From CAVSIP01 sp963728075 (GTDB taxonomy: Bacteria > Actinomycetota > Actinomycetes > JAFAQI01 > DASSKL01): 64,000 nt of DNA. The translations under genes and the position numbers were made by a program. The stretch is from assembly GCA_963728075.1 (NCBI GenBank), contig CAVSIP010000005.1:62001-126000 (forward strand), given 5' to 3'. This document shows, in pieces, positions 50,266-58,616 of the stretch (within the stretch, counting starts at the first letter, position 1; each line of letters opens with the position of its first letter). The notes beneath the pieces were generated by a model. That model was not told the DNA's origin. It saw only the letters and a program-made list of their open reading frames with translations, and made no database searches.

Positions 50266-51110
50266 GCCCCGGCGCGGGCGAGGAAGCCTGCGACCGCGTC
50301 ACGGAAGGCCTCCGGTGCGTCCACCCAGGGGAAGTGCCCCGCCCCGGGGAGCACCACGACCTCCGCCTGCGGGAACCATCCGGCGACGGTGTGCACGGCC
50401 GCGACGCCGGTCAGCCCGTCCAGCTCGCCCCCGACGAGCAGCACCGGGGCATCGAGGCGGCCGAGCGCCTCCTCGAGCGCGGCACGGTCGAAGCCCTCGC
50501 TAGGGCGGAAGCCCATCGCGGCCCGAGGTGAGGTCTGCCGGTCGGCGCTGTAGGCGTGCTCGCGGACCCGGTCGTCCCACCGGCCGTAGAAGAACGGTCG
50601 CTGGGCGCGCTCGAGCTCGGCACGCATGGGTGGCGGCGCGTGCGCCATGTCCGCCTCGGCGGCGGCGGCCTCGTCGTACCAGGGCTCCGCGGAGCGACGG
50701 GCCCGGATCTCCGCCACGTCCGTGCGGTCCGAACCGTGCAGCTGACCCGGGGGCGTCACGAGCACGAGCGCGGCCACCTGGTCGGGGTGGGCCGCGGCGT
50801 ACGCCTGAGCGACGAGCGTCCCGGCGGAGTGGGCGAGCAGCACCACGCGGTCCAGGCCCAGGTGCCCGCGTAGCGCCTCCACGTCGTCGGCCTGGCGGGG
50901 GAAGGCGAGCGTCGCCGGGTCGTCCGGGAACTGCGAGCGCCCGGACCCGCGCAGGTCGACGAGGACGAGCCGGCGCTGTGCGCCCAGGCCACCCAGGTCC
51001 TCGAGGTAGGCAGCGGCACGGCCGGGGCCGCCGGGCAGGCACACGACCGGCGGGCCCTCACCGATGTCCTCGTAGGACAGCCGGGTCCCGTCGTAGGAGG
51101 CGAAGAGCAC
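50262..51110 (-). CDS. Alpha/beta hydrolase
   Basis: 282 aa of the proline-iminopeptidase/haloperoxidase-like group. PGGPGRAAAYL is the oxyanion region, LLAHSAGTLVAQAYA has the nucleophile Ser, VDLRGSGRSQ is typical, and AGHFPWVDAPEAF holds the catalytic His. Substrate unknown. GTG start 10 bp after serA. Confidence 0.85.
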   Translation of the reverse strand: MLFASYDGTRLSYEDIGEGPPVVCLPGGPGRAAAYLEDLGGLGAQRRLVLVDLRGSGRSQFPDDPATLAFPRQADDVEALRGHLGLDRVVLLAHSAGTLVAQAYAAAHPDQVAALVLVTPPGQLHGSDRTDVAEIRARRSAEPWYDEAAAAEADMAHAPPPMRAELERAQRPFFYGRWDDRVREHAYSADRQTSPRAAMGFRPSEGFDRAALEEALGRLDAPVLLVGGELDGLTGVAAVHTVAGWFPQAEVVVLPGAGHFPWVDAPEAFRDAVAGFLARAGA

Positions 51111-51119
51111 AGGCGGACC

Positions 51120-52724
51120 CTACGGGACGGACAGGTCCACGCCGTGCACGGACTCCGCGCCGATCTGCCGGGCGATCTCCTCCAACGTCGCGCCGTCGAC
51201 CGGGCCGTCGACGGTCAGGGCCATCAGCGCCGAACCCCCCTGTGACCGCCGGGCCACCTGCATGCTCGCGATGTTCACGCCGGCGGAGCCGAGGACGTTG
51301 CCGACCGCGCCGACCACGCCCGGCCGGTCCTCGTAGAGGAAGAACGCCATGTGGTCCGTGGGGACCAGCTCGATGTCGAAGCCGTTGACCTCGGTGACCT
51401 TCTCGACGTGCCGCGGGCCGTACAGCGTCCCGGACACCGACACCAGCCGGCCGTCCGGCAGCGTCCCCCGGATGGTCAGCAGGTTGCGGTAGTCGGGGCT
51501 GTCGGTGGACGTGCTCAGCGACACCTCCACCCCGCGTTCCTGGGCGAGCAGCGGCGCGTTGACGTACGACACCGGCTCCTCGACCACGTCGGCGAACACG
51601 CCCTTGAGCGCGGCGAGCTGGAGCACGCTGACGTCGTGCTCGGTGATCTCGCCGCGCACCTCCACCGTCACGGTGCTGGCGACGTGGCCGGCCACCGCGG
51701 TGAAGATGCGGCCGAGCCGCTCCATGAGCGGCAGGCCGGGGCGGACCTCCTCGGCGACCGTGCCACCGGCCTGCACGTTGACCGCGTCGGGCACGAAGTC
51801 GCCCTGCAGGGCGAGCTTGACGCTGCGCGCGACCGCGAGGCCGGCCTTGTCCTGCGCCTCCGCAGTGGAGGCACCGAGGTGCGGGGTCACCACCACGTTC
51901 GGGAACTCGAACAGCGGGGAGTCGGTGCACGGCTCGCTGCTGAAGACGTCGATAGCCGCGCCGCCGAGGCGCCCGGCCTTGAGCGTCTGGTAGAGGGCGT
52001 GCTCGTCCACGAGCCCCCCGCGGGCGGCGTTGACGATGATCGCGCTCGGCTTCATCAAACCCAGCTCGCGCTCACCGATGAGCCCCACGGTCTCCGGCGT
52101 CCTCGGCAGGTGGATCGACACGAAGTCGCTCTCGCGCAGCAGCTCGTCCAGCGGCACGAGCTGCACGCCGATCTGGCCGGCCCGCGTCGCCGGGACGTAC
52201 GGGTCGTACGCCAGCAGGCGGGTGCCGAAGGCGCTCATCCGCTGGGCGAACAGCACCCCGATCCGGCCCAGGCCGACGACCCCGACCGTCTTGTCCGCGA
52301 TCTCAACGCCGGTGAACTGCGACCGCTTCCACTGCCCGCTCTTCAGGCTGGCGTTCGCGTTCGGCACGTGCCGAGCGGTCGCCAGCAGCAGAGCCACGGC
52401 GAGCTCGGCGGCGGAGACGATGTTCGACGTCGGCGCGTTGACGACGAGCACGCCCCGCCCGGTCGAGGCGGTCACGTCGACGTTGTCGAGGCCGACGCCG
52501 GCCCGGGCGACGACCTTCAGCCGCGGGGCCGCGGCGAGCGCCTCCGCGTCGATCTGGGTCGCGCTGCGGACGATGACCGCGTCGGCCTCGGCGAGCGCGG
52601 GCAGCAGGGCAGCGCGGTCGGCGCCGTCGACCGACCGGACGTCGAAGTCGTCGGCGAGCACGTCGAGAGCGGCGGGGGCGAGCTCCTCGGCGACGAGGAC
52701 GACGGGACGCTGGGAGTCGGGCAC
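51120..52724 (-). CDS. serA: D-3-phosphoglycerate dehydrogenase
   Basis: 534-aa long form with an NAD domain (GVVGLGRIGVLFAQRM), a catalytic substrate domain (VVARAGVGLDNVDVTAS, NAARGGLVDEHALYQ, VVTPHLGASTAEAQ), an intervening domain and a C-terminal ACT domain (HMAFFLYEDRPGVVGAVGNVLG) for serine feedback. This is the mycobacterial SerA layout. It lies among branched-chain genes as in mycobacteria. Confidence 0.95.
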   Translation of the reverse strand: MPDSQRPVVLVAEELAPAALDVLADDFDVRSVDGADRAALLPALAEADAVIVRSATQIDAEALAAAPRLKVVARAGVGLDNVDVTASTGRGVLVVNAPTSNIVSAAELAVALLLATARHVPNANASLKSGQWKRSQFTGVEIADKTVGVVGLGRIGVLFAQRMSAFGTRLLAYDPYVPATRAGQIGVQLVPLDELLRESDFVSIHLPRTPETVGLIGERELGLMKPSAIIVNAARGGLVDEHALYQTLKAGRLGGAAIDVFSSEPCTDSPLFEFPNVVVTPHLGASTAEAQDKAGLAVARSVKLALQGDFVPDAVNVQAGGTVAEEVRPGLPLMERLGRIFTAVAGHVASTVTVEVRGEITEHDVSVLQLAALKGVFADVVEEPVSYVNAPLLAQERGVEVSLSTSTDSPDYRNLLTIRGTLPDGRLVSVSGTLYGPRHVEKVTEVNGFDIELVPTDHMAFFLYEDRPGVVGAVGNVLGSAGVNIASMQVARRSQGGSALMALTVDGPVDGATLEEIARQIGAESVHGVDLSVP

Positions 52725-52766
52725 GGCCCGGAGTCTAGGGGGCGGCCGCCCGCCGCGGCACGGCGC

Positions 52767-54458
52767 TCAGTGGCGCTTGCGCCGGGGCCGGCGGTAGCGG
52801 GCCCGGACCCGCCGGTCGGAGAGCACGATGGAGACGATGAGCGCGAGACCCGCGATGGCGGCGACGCAGAAGACCACGAACGCGACCGCCGGGTAGCCGG
52901 CCACGGTGGTGCTCGTCCGCACCTGCGACAGGATCGCCGCGCCCACGACCAACGCCGCGACCACGACGCCCATCGCGACCCGGTTGGCCATGCGGTGCAG
53001 GCCCGCGAGGAACTCCTGCTCGTCGAACGCCTTGACCCGGAACTCCATGCGGCCGTCGGCGAAGGCGTCCATCGCGCGGTTCACCCGGCCGGGCAGCTGC
53101 TCGACGAAGTCCTTGGTCTCGAGCATCGTGGTGACCAGACCACCGACGCTCGGCCGCATGCCGGACCGCACCAGGGTCACCGTGTGCTCCCGGAACACGT
53201 CGATGGCCTGGAAGTCCGGAGCCAGGACGCCGGCGACCTCGTCGAGGTGCAGCAGCGCCTTGCCCACCATCGCCAGCTCCGGCGGCGGGCGCAGGTCCGC
53301 AGCGGCGCAGAGCTGCGTCAAGCGCAGCACCACCTCCCCGGGACGCATGTCCAGCAGCCCGGCCCGGGCGGTGCGCTCGACCAGCTCGGTCACCTGCCGG
53401 GTGAAGCGCCGCTCGTCGTAGCCCGGGAGCTGTTCGCACATCGCCGCGGACAGGGCCGCGACCTCGGCGCCGTTGCCGTCGGCGACGGCGAGCAGGGTGC
53501 GCACCAGCTGACCCCGCAGGTCCTCGTTCAACCGGGCGACCTGGCCGACGTCGAGCACGGCGAGGCGGCCGTCCGGCATGAGCAGCACGTTGCCGGCGTG
53601 CGGGTCGGCGTGGAAGAACCCCGCGACGAGGATCTGGTCGAGGTAGGCGCGGAAGAGCTGGTCGGCGAGCGTGTCCCCGTCGACGTCGGTGAGCACCACG
53701 CCGGACAGCTCGGTCACCTTGTGACCGTCGAGGCGCTGCATGGTGAGCACCCGGCCGGTGCAGAAGCCGTCGTACGGGCGCGGCACGACCAGCCGGTCGT
53801 ACGGCGCGAGGATCTCCGCCAGCCGGACCAGGTTCGCCGCCTCCAGCTGGTAGTCGAGCTCGGAGACCAGGGACCGGCGGAACTCCTCCAACAGGTCGGT
53901 GAGCGCCATCCGGGCGGCGGCCTCGGAGTGCGCGTCGAGGAACTCCGCGAGCTCGCAGAGCACGTCCATGTCCTCCGCGACCTGGCGGCGGACGTCCGGA
54001 CGCTGCACCTTGACGACCACGGACTCCCCCGTACGCAGCCGGGCACGGTGCACCTGACCGAGGGATGCCGAGGCCAGCGGCACGGGATCGAACTCGGCGA
54101 ACGCGCGCGAGAGCCGGGTGCCGAGCTCGCCGGAGATGATCTGCTCGACCTGGTCGAACGGCACCGGGTCCAGCTGGTCCTGCAGCCGCGCGAGCGCATC
54201 GATGTACGGCTCCGGCAACAGGTCCACCCGGCTGGACAGCAGCTGGCCGAGCTTGACGAACGTCGGCCCCAGCGCCTCCAGGTCGGCTGCCAGCTCCTCG
54301 GCGTGGACCTGCTGCTCGGGGCCGCCGACCTCGTCGCGCAGCACCGTGTCGAGCCCGGCCGCCTGGACCAGGTCGCTGCGGCCGTACTTCACCAGCAGCA
54401 GGGCCAGGTCGCGGTAGCGACCGGCGTGGTGCGGACGAAGCGAGAGGGCCACGGGCAT
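52767..54458 (-). CDS. ABC1/UbiB-family protein kinase-like protein with two C-terminal membrane helices
   Basis: 563 aa. The KxGQ motif TFVKLGQLLSSRVDLLP, the Ala-rich loop PLASASLGQVHRARL, a lysine in VVVKVQRPDV and the catalytic HADPHAGNVLL and VLDVGQVARL are present, so it is an UbiB/AarF-type atypical kinase. Two hydrophobic helices near 500-550 anchor it. The annotated ATG lies within the ilvC terminator hairpin and has no ribosome binding site; a start a few codons later is possible. Confidence 0.88.
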   Translation of the reverse strand: MPVALSLRPHHAGRYRDLALLLVKYGRSDLVQAAGLDTVLRDEVGGPEQQVHAEELAADLEALGPTFVKLGQLLSSRVDLLPEPYIDALARLQDQLDPVPFDQVEQIISGELGTRLSRAFAEFDPVPLASASLGQVHRARLRTGESVVVKVQRPDVRRQVAEDMDVLCELAEFLDAHSEAAARMALTDLLEEFRRSLVSELDYQLEAANLVRLAEILAPYDRLVVPRPYDGFCTGRVLTMQRLDGHKVTELSGVVLTDVDGDTLADQLFRAYLDQILVAGFFHADPHAGNVLLMPDGRLAVLDVGQVARLNEDLRGQLVRTLLAVADGNGAEVAALSAAMCEQLPGYDERRFTRQVTELVERTARAGLLDMRPGEVVLRLTQLCAAADLRPPPELAMVGKALLHLDEVAGVLAPDFQAIDVFREHTVTLVRSGMRPSVGGLVTTMLETKDFVEQLPGRVNRAMDAFADGRMEFRVKAFDEQEFLAGLHRMANRVAMGVVVAALVVGAAILSQVRTSTTVAGYPAVAFVVFCVAAIAGLALIVSIVLSDRRVRARYRRPRRKRH

Positions 54459-54477
54459 TCGTATGCCCGTGGCCCTC
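54444..54477. terminator. Hairpin after ilvC overlapping the next start codon
   Basis: Perfect 15-bp stem GAGGGCCACGGGCAT (54444-54458) and ATGCCCGTGGCCCTC (54463-54477) with a 4-base loop, 25 bp past the ilvC stop. The ATG of the ABC1-kinase gene is the first codon of the downstream arm on the minus strand. Confidence 0.7.
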
Positions 54478-54502
54478 CTCCCTCAGTCCTGCCGGACCGG
54501 AG

Positions 54503-55499
54503 TCAGTCCTCGCGGATCCAGCTCATCAGCGAGCGCAGCCTGCCGCCGACCTCCTCGATCGGGTGGTTCGCCGCCTGCTCGCGGAACTTCGCGAAGTTCG
54601 GGCGGCCGGCGTCGTCCTCCGCGACCCACTCGCGGGCGAACGTGCCGTCCTGGATCTCGCCCAGGATGCGCTTCATCTCCTGCTTCGTGGCGTCGGTGAC
54701 GACCCGCGGGCCGCGGGTGTAGTCGCCGTACTCGGCGGTGTCGGAGATCGACCAGCGCATCTTCGCCAGCCCGCCCTCGTACATCAGGTCGACGATGAGC
54801 TTGAGCTCGTGCAGGCACTCGAAGTAGGCGACCTCGGGCTGGTAGCCCGCCTCGATCAGCGTCTCGAACCCGGCCTGCACCAGCGCCGAGGCACCACCGC
54901 ACAGCACGGCCTGCTCGCCGAACAGGTCGGTCTCGGTCTCCTCGGTGAAGGTGGTCTCGATCACACCCGCGCGGGTGCCGCCGATACCCCTCGCGTACGA
55001 CAGCGCGAGCGCCTTGGCCTGGCCCGTGGCGTCCTGCTCGACGGCGACGAGGCACGGCACGCCGCGGCCCTCGTGGAACTGCCGGCGGACCAGGTGGCCC
55101 GGCCCCTTCGGGGCGACCATGCAGACGTCGACGCCCTCGGGTGGGGTGATGTAGCCGAAGCGGATGTTGAAGCCGTGGGCGAAGAACAGCGCGTCGCCGG
55201 TCGAGAGGTTCGGCGCGATCGCCTCGGCGTAGAGGCTGCGCTGCGACGGTGTCGGGGGCGAGCACCATGACGAGGTCGGCCTCCTGCAGGCCTCGAACGG
55301 CGTCAGGACGCGCAGCCCGTCGCTCTCGGCCTGCGCCCGGCTCTTCGACGCCCTCGGGCAGGCCGATGCGGACGTCGACGCCCGAGTCCTGCAGCGACAG
55401 CGCGTGGGCGTGGCCCTGGCTGCCGTAGCCGAGGACGGCGACCTTGCGGCCCTGGATGAGCGAGAGGTCGGCGTCGTCGTCGTAGTAGATCTGTGCCAT
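54503..55499 (-). CDS. ilvC: Ketol-acid reductoisomerase, three frame changes near the start
   Basis: Converts acetolactate to dihydroxyisovalerate in Val/Ile/Leu synthesis. Start MAQIYYDDDADLSLIQGRK and GYGSQGHAHALSLQDSG give the NADPH fold; then ADLVMVLAPDT, CMVAPKGPGHLVRRQF and the C-terminal knotted domain (ETTFTEETETDLFGEQAVLCGG) to MSWIRED. Frame changes lie at about 55345, 55288 and 55245. Each fits one missing base. Most likely sequence error. Confidence 0.9.
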
Positions 55500-55541
55500 C
55501 GGTGTGCTTTTCTCCTCGGAGGAATCAGGCGGCGACCGGCA

Positions 55542-56070
55542 TCATGCCGAACGCTCGGCGACAGGGCGCAGGGTGCGGTCGGTGATGGAGCGGGGGCCCC
55601 GGCCGATCGCGACCATCCCGGACTGGACGAGCTCGCGGACGCCGAACGGCTCGAGCACGCGGAGCAGCGCCTCGAGCTTGTCCGCGCTGCCCGTCGCCTC
55701 GACGGTGACCGCGTCGGGGGCGACGTCGACGACCTTCGCGCGGAACAGCTGGACGGTCTCCAGCACGTGCGACCGCGTCTCCAGGTCGGCCTTGACCTTG
55801 ACGAGCAGCAGCTCGCGCTGGACCGACGCCGACGAGTCGAGCTCGACGATCTTGATGACGTTGACCAGCTTGTTGAGCTGCTTGGTCACCTGCTCGAGCG
55901 GCAGACTCCTCGACGTTGACCACGATCGTCATCCGCGAGACGTCGGCGTGCTCGGTCGGCCCGACCGCCAGCGAGTCGATGTTGAAGCCGCGCCGGGAGA
56001 ACAGGCTCGCGACGCGCGCGAGCACGCCCGGCTTGTTCTCGACCAGCACGGACAGCGTGTGGCGGCTCAT
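55542..56070 (-). CDS. ilvN: Acetolactate synthase small (regulatory) subunit, one frameshift
   Basis: ACT-domain regulatory subunit for valine feedback on IlvB. It starts MSRHTLSVLVENKPGVLARVASLFSRRGFNIDSLAVG and continues, after a frame change near 55905, with TKQLNKLVNVIKIVELD to the end. The expected single protein is about 175 aa. ilvB lies 7 bp upstream. Confidence 0.9.
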
Positions 56071-56077
56071 GGGGTCC

Positions 56078-57851
56078 TCAGTCCTCGCGGTCGAAGTCGG
56101 GCGCGAGTGTCGCGCGCGATGTTGATGTCGTCGTTGCTGGTGCCGGCCGGCACCATCGGCCAGACCATCGCGTCCGGCCGACGACGAAGTCGATGACGAC
56201 GGGCGCGTCGTCGATGCGCATCGCCTTCTCGATCGTGGCGTCGACGTCGCCGGCGTGTCGCAGCGCAGGCCGACGCAGCCGTATCGCCTCGGCGAGCTTG
56301 ACGAAGTCGGGGACCGGGCGTGGCACCGCGCTTGAGGTCGGTGTTGGAGTAGCGCTCGCCGTAGAACAGCGTCTGCCACTGCCGGACCATGCCCGAGGCG
56401 CCGTTGTTGATGATCGCGACCTTGATCGGGGATGCCCTCCATCGCGCAGGTGGCGAGCTCCTGGTTGGTCATCTGGAAGCAGCCGTCGCCGTCGATGCAC
56501 CACACGGGCTTGTCCGGCACGCCCGAGCTTGGCGCCCATCGCCGCCGGGCACGGCGAAGCCCATCGTGCCGAGGCCGCCGGAGTTGATCCAGGTGTGCGG
56601 GGTTCTCGTACGAGACGAACTGGCTGGCCCACATCTGGTGCTGGCCGACGCCCGCGACGTACACCGCGTCCGGTCCGGCGATGGCGCCGATCCGCTCGAT
56701 CACGTACTGCGGCGCCAGCGGCCCGTCCGCTGGCTGCTCGTAGCCGAGCGGGTAGGTCCGGCGCCAGCCGTCGCAGCTGCGCGCCACCAGGCCGCGTAGT
56801 CGCCGCGGTGGCCGGCGTCGTGCTCGGCCTGCACGGCGGCGACGAGCTCGGCGATGATCTCGCGCGCGTCGCCCACGATGGGCACGTCGGCGACGCGGTT
56901 CTTGGAGATCTCCGCCGGGTCGATGTCGGCGTGGATGATCGTCGGCGTCGGGCGCGAACGTCGACAGCTTGCCGGTGACCCGGTCGTCGAAGCGGGCGCC
57001 GAGCGCGATGATGAGGTCCGACTTCTGCAGGGCCGCGACCGCGGCGACGCTGCCGTGCATGCCGGGCATGCCCAGGTGCAGCGGGTGCGAGTCGGGGAAC
57101 GCGCCGCGGGCCATCAGCGTGGTGACGACGGGGATGCCGGTGAGCTCGGCGAGCTCCCGGAGCTCGGCGGCCGCGCGCGCCTTGAGCACCCCGCCGCCGA
57201 CGTAGAGCACCGGGCGGCGGGCCTCGACGATCAGCCGCGCCGCCTCCCGGACCTGCTTGCGTGCGGCTTGGTCACCGGCCGGTAGCCGGGCAGGTCCATG
57301 TCGACCGGCCACCGGAACGTGCGTGGTCGACCTGCAGCGCGTCCTTGGCGATGTCGACGAGCACCGGGCCCGGCCGGCCGGTCGAGGCGATGTGGAACGC
57401 CTCGGCGATGACCCGCGGGATGTCCTCGGCGTCGCTGGACCAGCCAGTTGTGCTTGGTGATCGGCATGGTGATGCCGCAGATGTCCGCCTCCTGGAAGGC
57501 GTCGGTCCCGATCGCGCCGGACGGCACCTGGCCGGTGATCGCGACCAGCGGCACGGAGTCCATGTAGGCGTCGGCGATCGGCGTGACGAGGTTCGTCGCA
57601 CCCGGGCCGGAGGTCGCCATGCAGACGCCGACCCGGCCGGTCGCCTGGGCGTAGCCCGTCGCCGCGTGGCCGGCGCCCTGCTCGTGGCGGACGAGGACGT
57701 GCCGCAGCCGCGTGGAGTCGAACAGCGGGTCGTACGCCGGCAGGATCGCGCCGCCGGGGATGCCGAAGACGACGCTCGGCGCCGACGGCCTCGAGCGAGC
57801 GGACGAGCGACTGCGCTCCGGTGACCTCGGGAGAGGTGTCTGGTCGGTCAT
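56078..57851 (-). CDS. ilvB: Acetolactate synthase large subunit, frame broken at about ten places
   Basis: ThDP enzyme making acetolactate and acetohydroxybutyrate. Ordered fragments in different frames: VVFGIPGGAILPAYDPL, RHEQGAGHAATGYAQATGRVG (catalytic Glu), TSGPGATNLVTPIADAYMDS, ITGQVPSGAIGTDAFQEAD, FDDRVTGKL, GVGQHQMWASQFV, GDGCFQMTNQELAT (ThDP/Mg site), MVRQWQTLFYGERYS. No single frame encodes the protein. Because the gene is needed for Val, Leu and Ile synthesis and its neighbours show similar damage, sequence error is more likely than loss. Confidence 0.85.
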
Positions 57852-57994
57852 GACGTCTTCCTGGGAGCCGGGTCGGTGCAGGGGCAGGGGCGGGCAAGAA
57901 AAAACCCCTCGTGCAGAGCACAGAGGGGCAGCGCGCGGGCGGACGGGACGGTCAGCCGGCGCGCTGGGTGACGTACTACGATGAAGCGACGCAC
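57848..57994 (-). CDS. ilvB leader peptide (start reliable, end uncertain)
   Basis: GTG start, then RRFIVVRHPARRL with consecutive Ile-Val-Val codons, similar in style to the Val-rich leader of corynebacterial ilvB. As sequenced the frame runs through the attenuator to a stop overlapping the ilvB ATG (48 codons), longer than usual. A missing base could hide an earlier stop. The start is leaderless relative to the promoter. Confidence 0.5.
   Translation of the reverse strand: MRRFIVVRHPARRLTVPSARALPLCALHEGFFLARPCPCTDPAPRKTS
57899..57928 (-). terminator. Rho-independent attenuator before ilvB
   Basis: Minus strand CCCCTC, a bulged T, GTGC, a TCT loop, GCAC, GAGGGG, followed by six T. This is a canonical intrinsic terminator placed between the leader peptide and ilvB. 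Confidence 0.85.
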
Positions 57995-58000
57995 GGACTC

Positions 58001-58029
58001 ACCGTACTAGGCGATCCCCCGGATGTCAC
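58001..58029 (-). promoter_or_regulatory. Promoter of the ilvB leader
   Basis: Minus strand GTGACA (58029-58024), 17 bp, TACGGT (58006-58001), 6 bp before the leader GTG. The -35 overlaps the stop of the upstream gene, as in the leuA promoter. Confidence 0.55.
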
Positions 58030-58616
58030 GGCGAGGGGCTGGTCGTCTCCCGCTGGTCCTGCGCCGGCACTGTCGGGAGCGCGGGGAGGCCGTCGATGCT
58101 CTCGGCGTTCTTGCGGCGCTGGTAGGCGGAGATGTCCTCGTCACTGCGCCGGGCGGTCCACTCGTCGAGCAGCCCCCGCTCGCCCTCGAAGCGCATGAGC
58201 GGCACCGCGTACCCGCAGGAGTCGCTGACCCGCTCCACCTCCACGTCGACGACCGCCCGAGCGCCCCGGTGCGACGGGAACCGCCCCGCCAGCTCGGCCC
58301 AGTCCGGGTCGCCGGGCAGCACGGCGCGACCGCGACCGTGCAGGCGGACGATCTTGGGCGGGCCCTCGAAGGCGCAGAACATGAGCGTGATCCGGCCGTT
58401 GTCCCGCAGGTGCGCCAGCGTCTCGGCGCCGCTGCCGGTCAGGTCCAGGTAGGCGACCCGGTGCGGGCCGAGGACCGCGAACATGCCCGGCCCGCCCTTC
58501 GGGGAGACGTTCACGTGCCCCTCGGCGCCCGTCGGCGCCGTGCCGACGAAGAACACGTGCTGTGCGTCCAGGAACGCCGCCAGCCGGTCGTCGATCGCCT
58601 CGCGGACCGTGCCCAT
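58026..58616 (-). CDS. Pyridoxamine 5'-phosphate oxidase family protein
   Basis: 196-aa split-barrel flavin or F420-binding protein. HVNVSPKGGPGMFAVLGPHRVAYLDLTGSG and GRITLMFCAFEGPPKIVRLHGRGR are the family's barrel strands. It ends in a charged tail. The start codon and the ilvD stop share a base (TGATG). The reaction and cofactor are unknown; an F420-dependent role is only a possibility. Confidence 0.85.
   Translation of the reverse strand: MGTVREAIDDRLAAFLDAQHVFFVGTAPTGAEGHVNVSPKGGPGMFAVLGPHRVAYLDLTGSGAETLAHLRDNGRITLMFCAFEGPPKIVRLHGRGRAVLPGDPDWAELAGRFPSHRGARAVVDVEVERVSDSCGYAVPLMRFEGERGLLDEWTARRSDEDISAYQRRKNAESIDGLPALPTVPAQDQRETTSPSP

Noticed and set aside
51351..54722. 1123-codon plus-strand frame opposite serA and the ABC1 gene
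   Set aside because: Antisense to two intact conserved genes; no recognisable motif.
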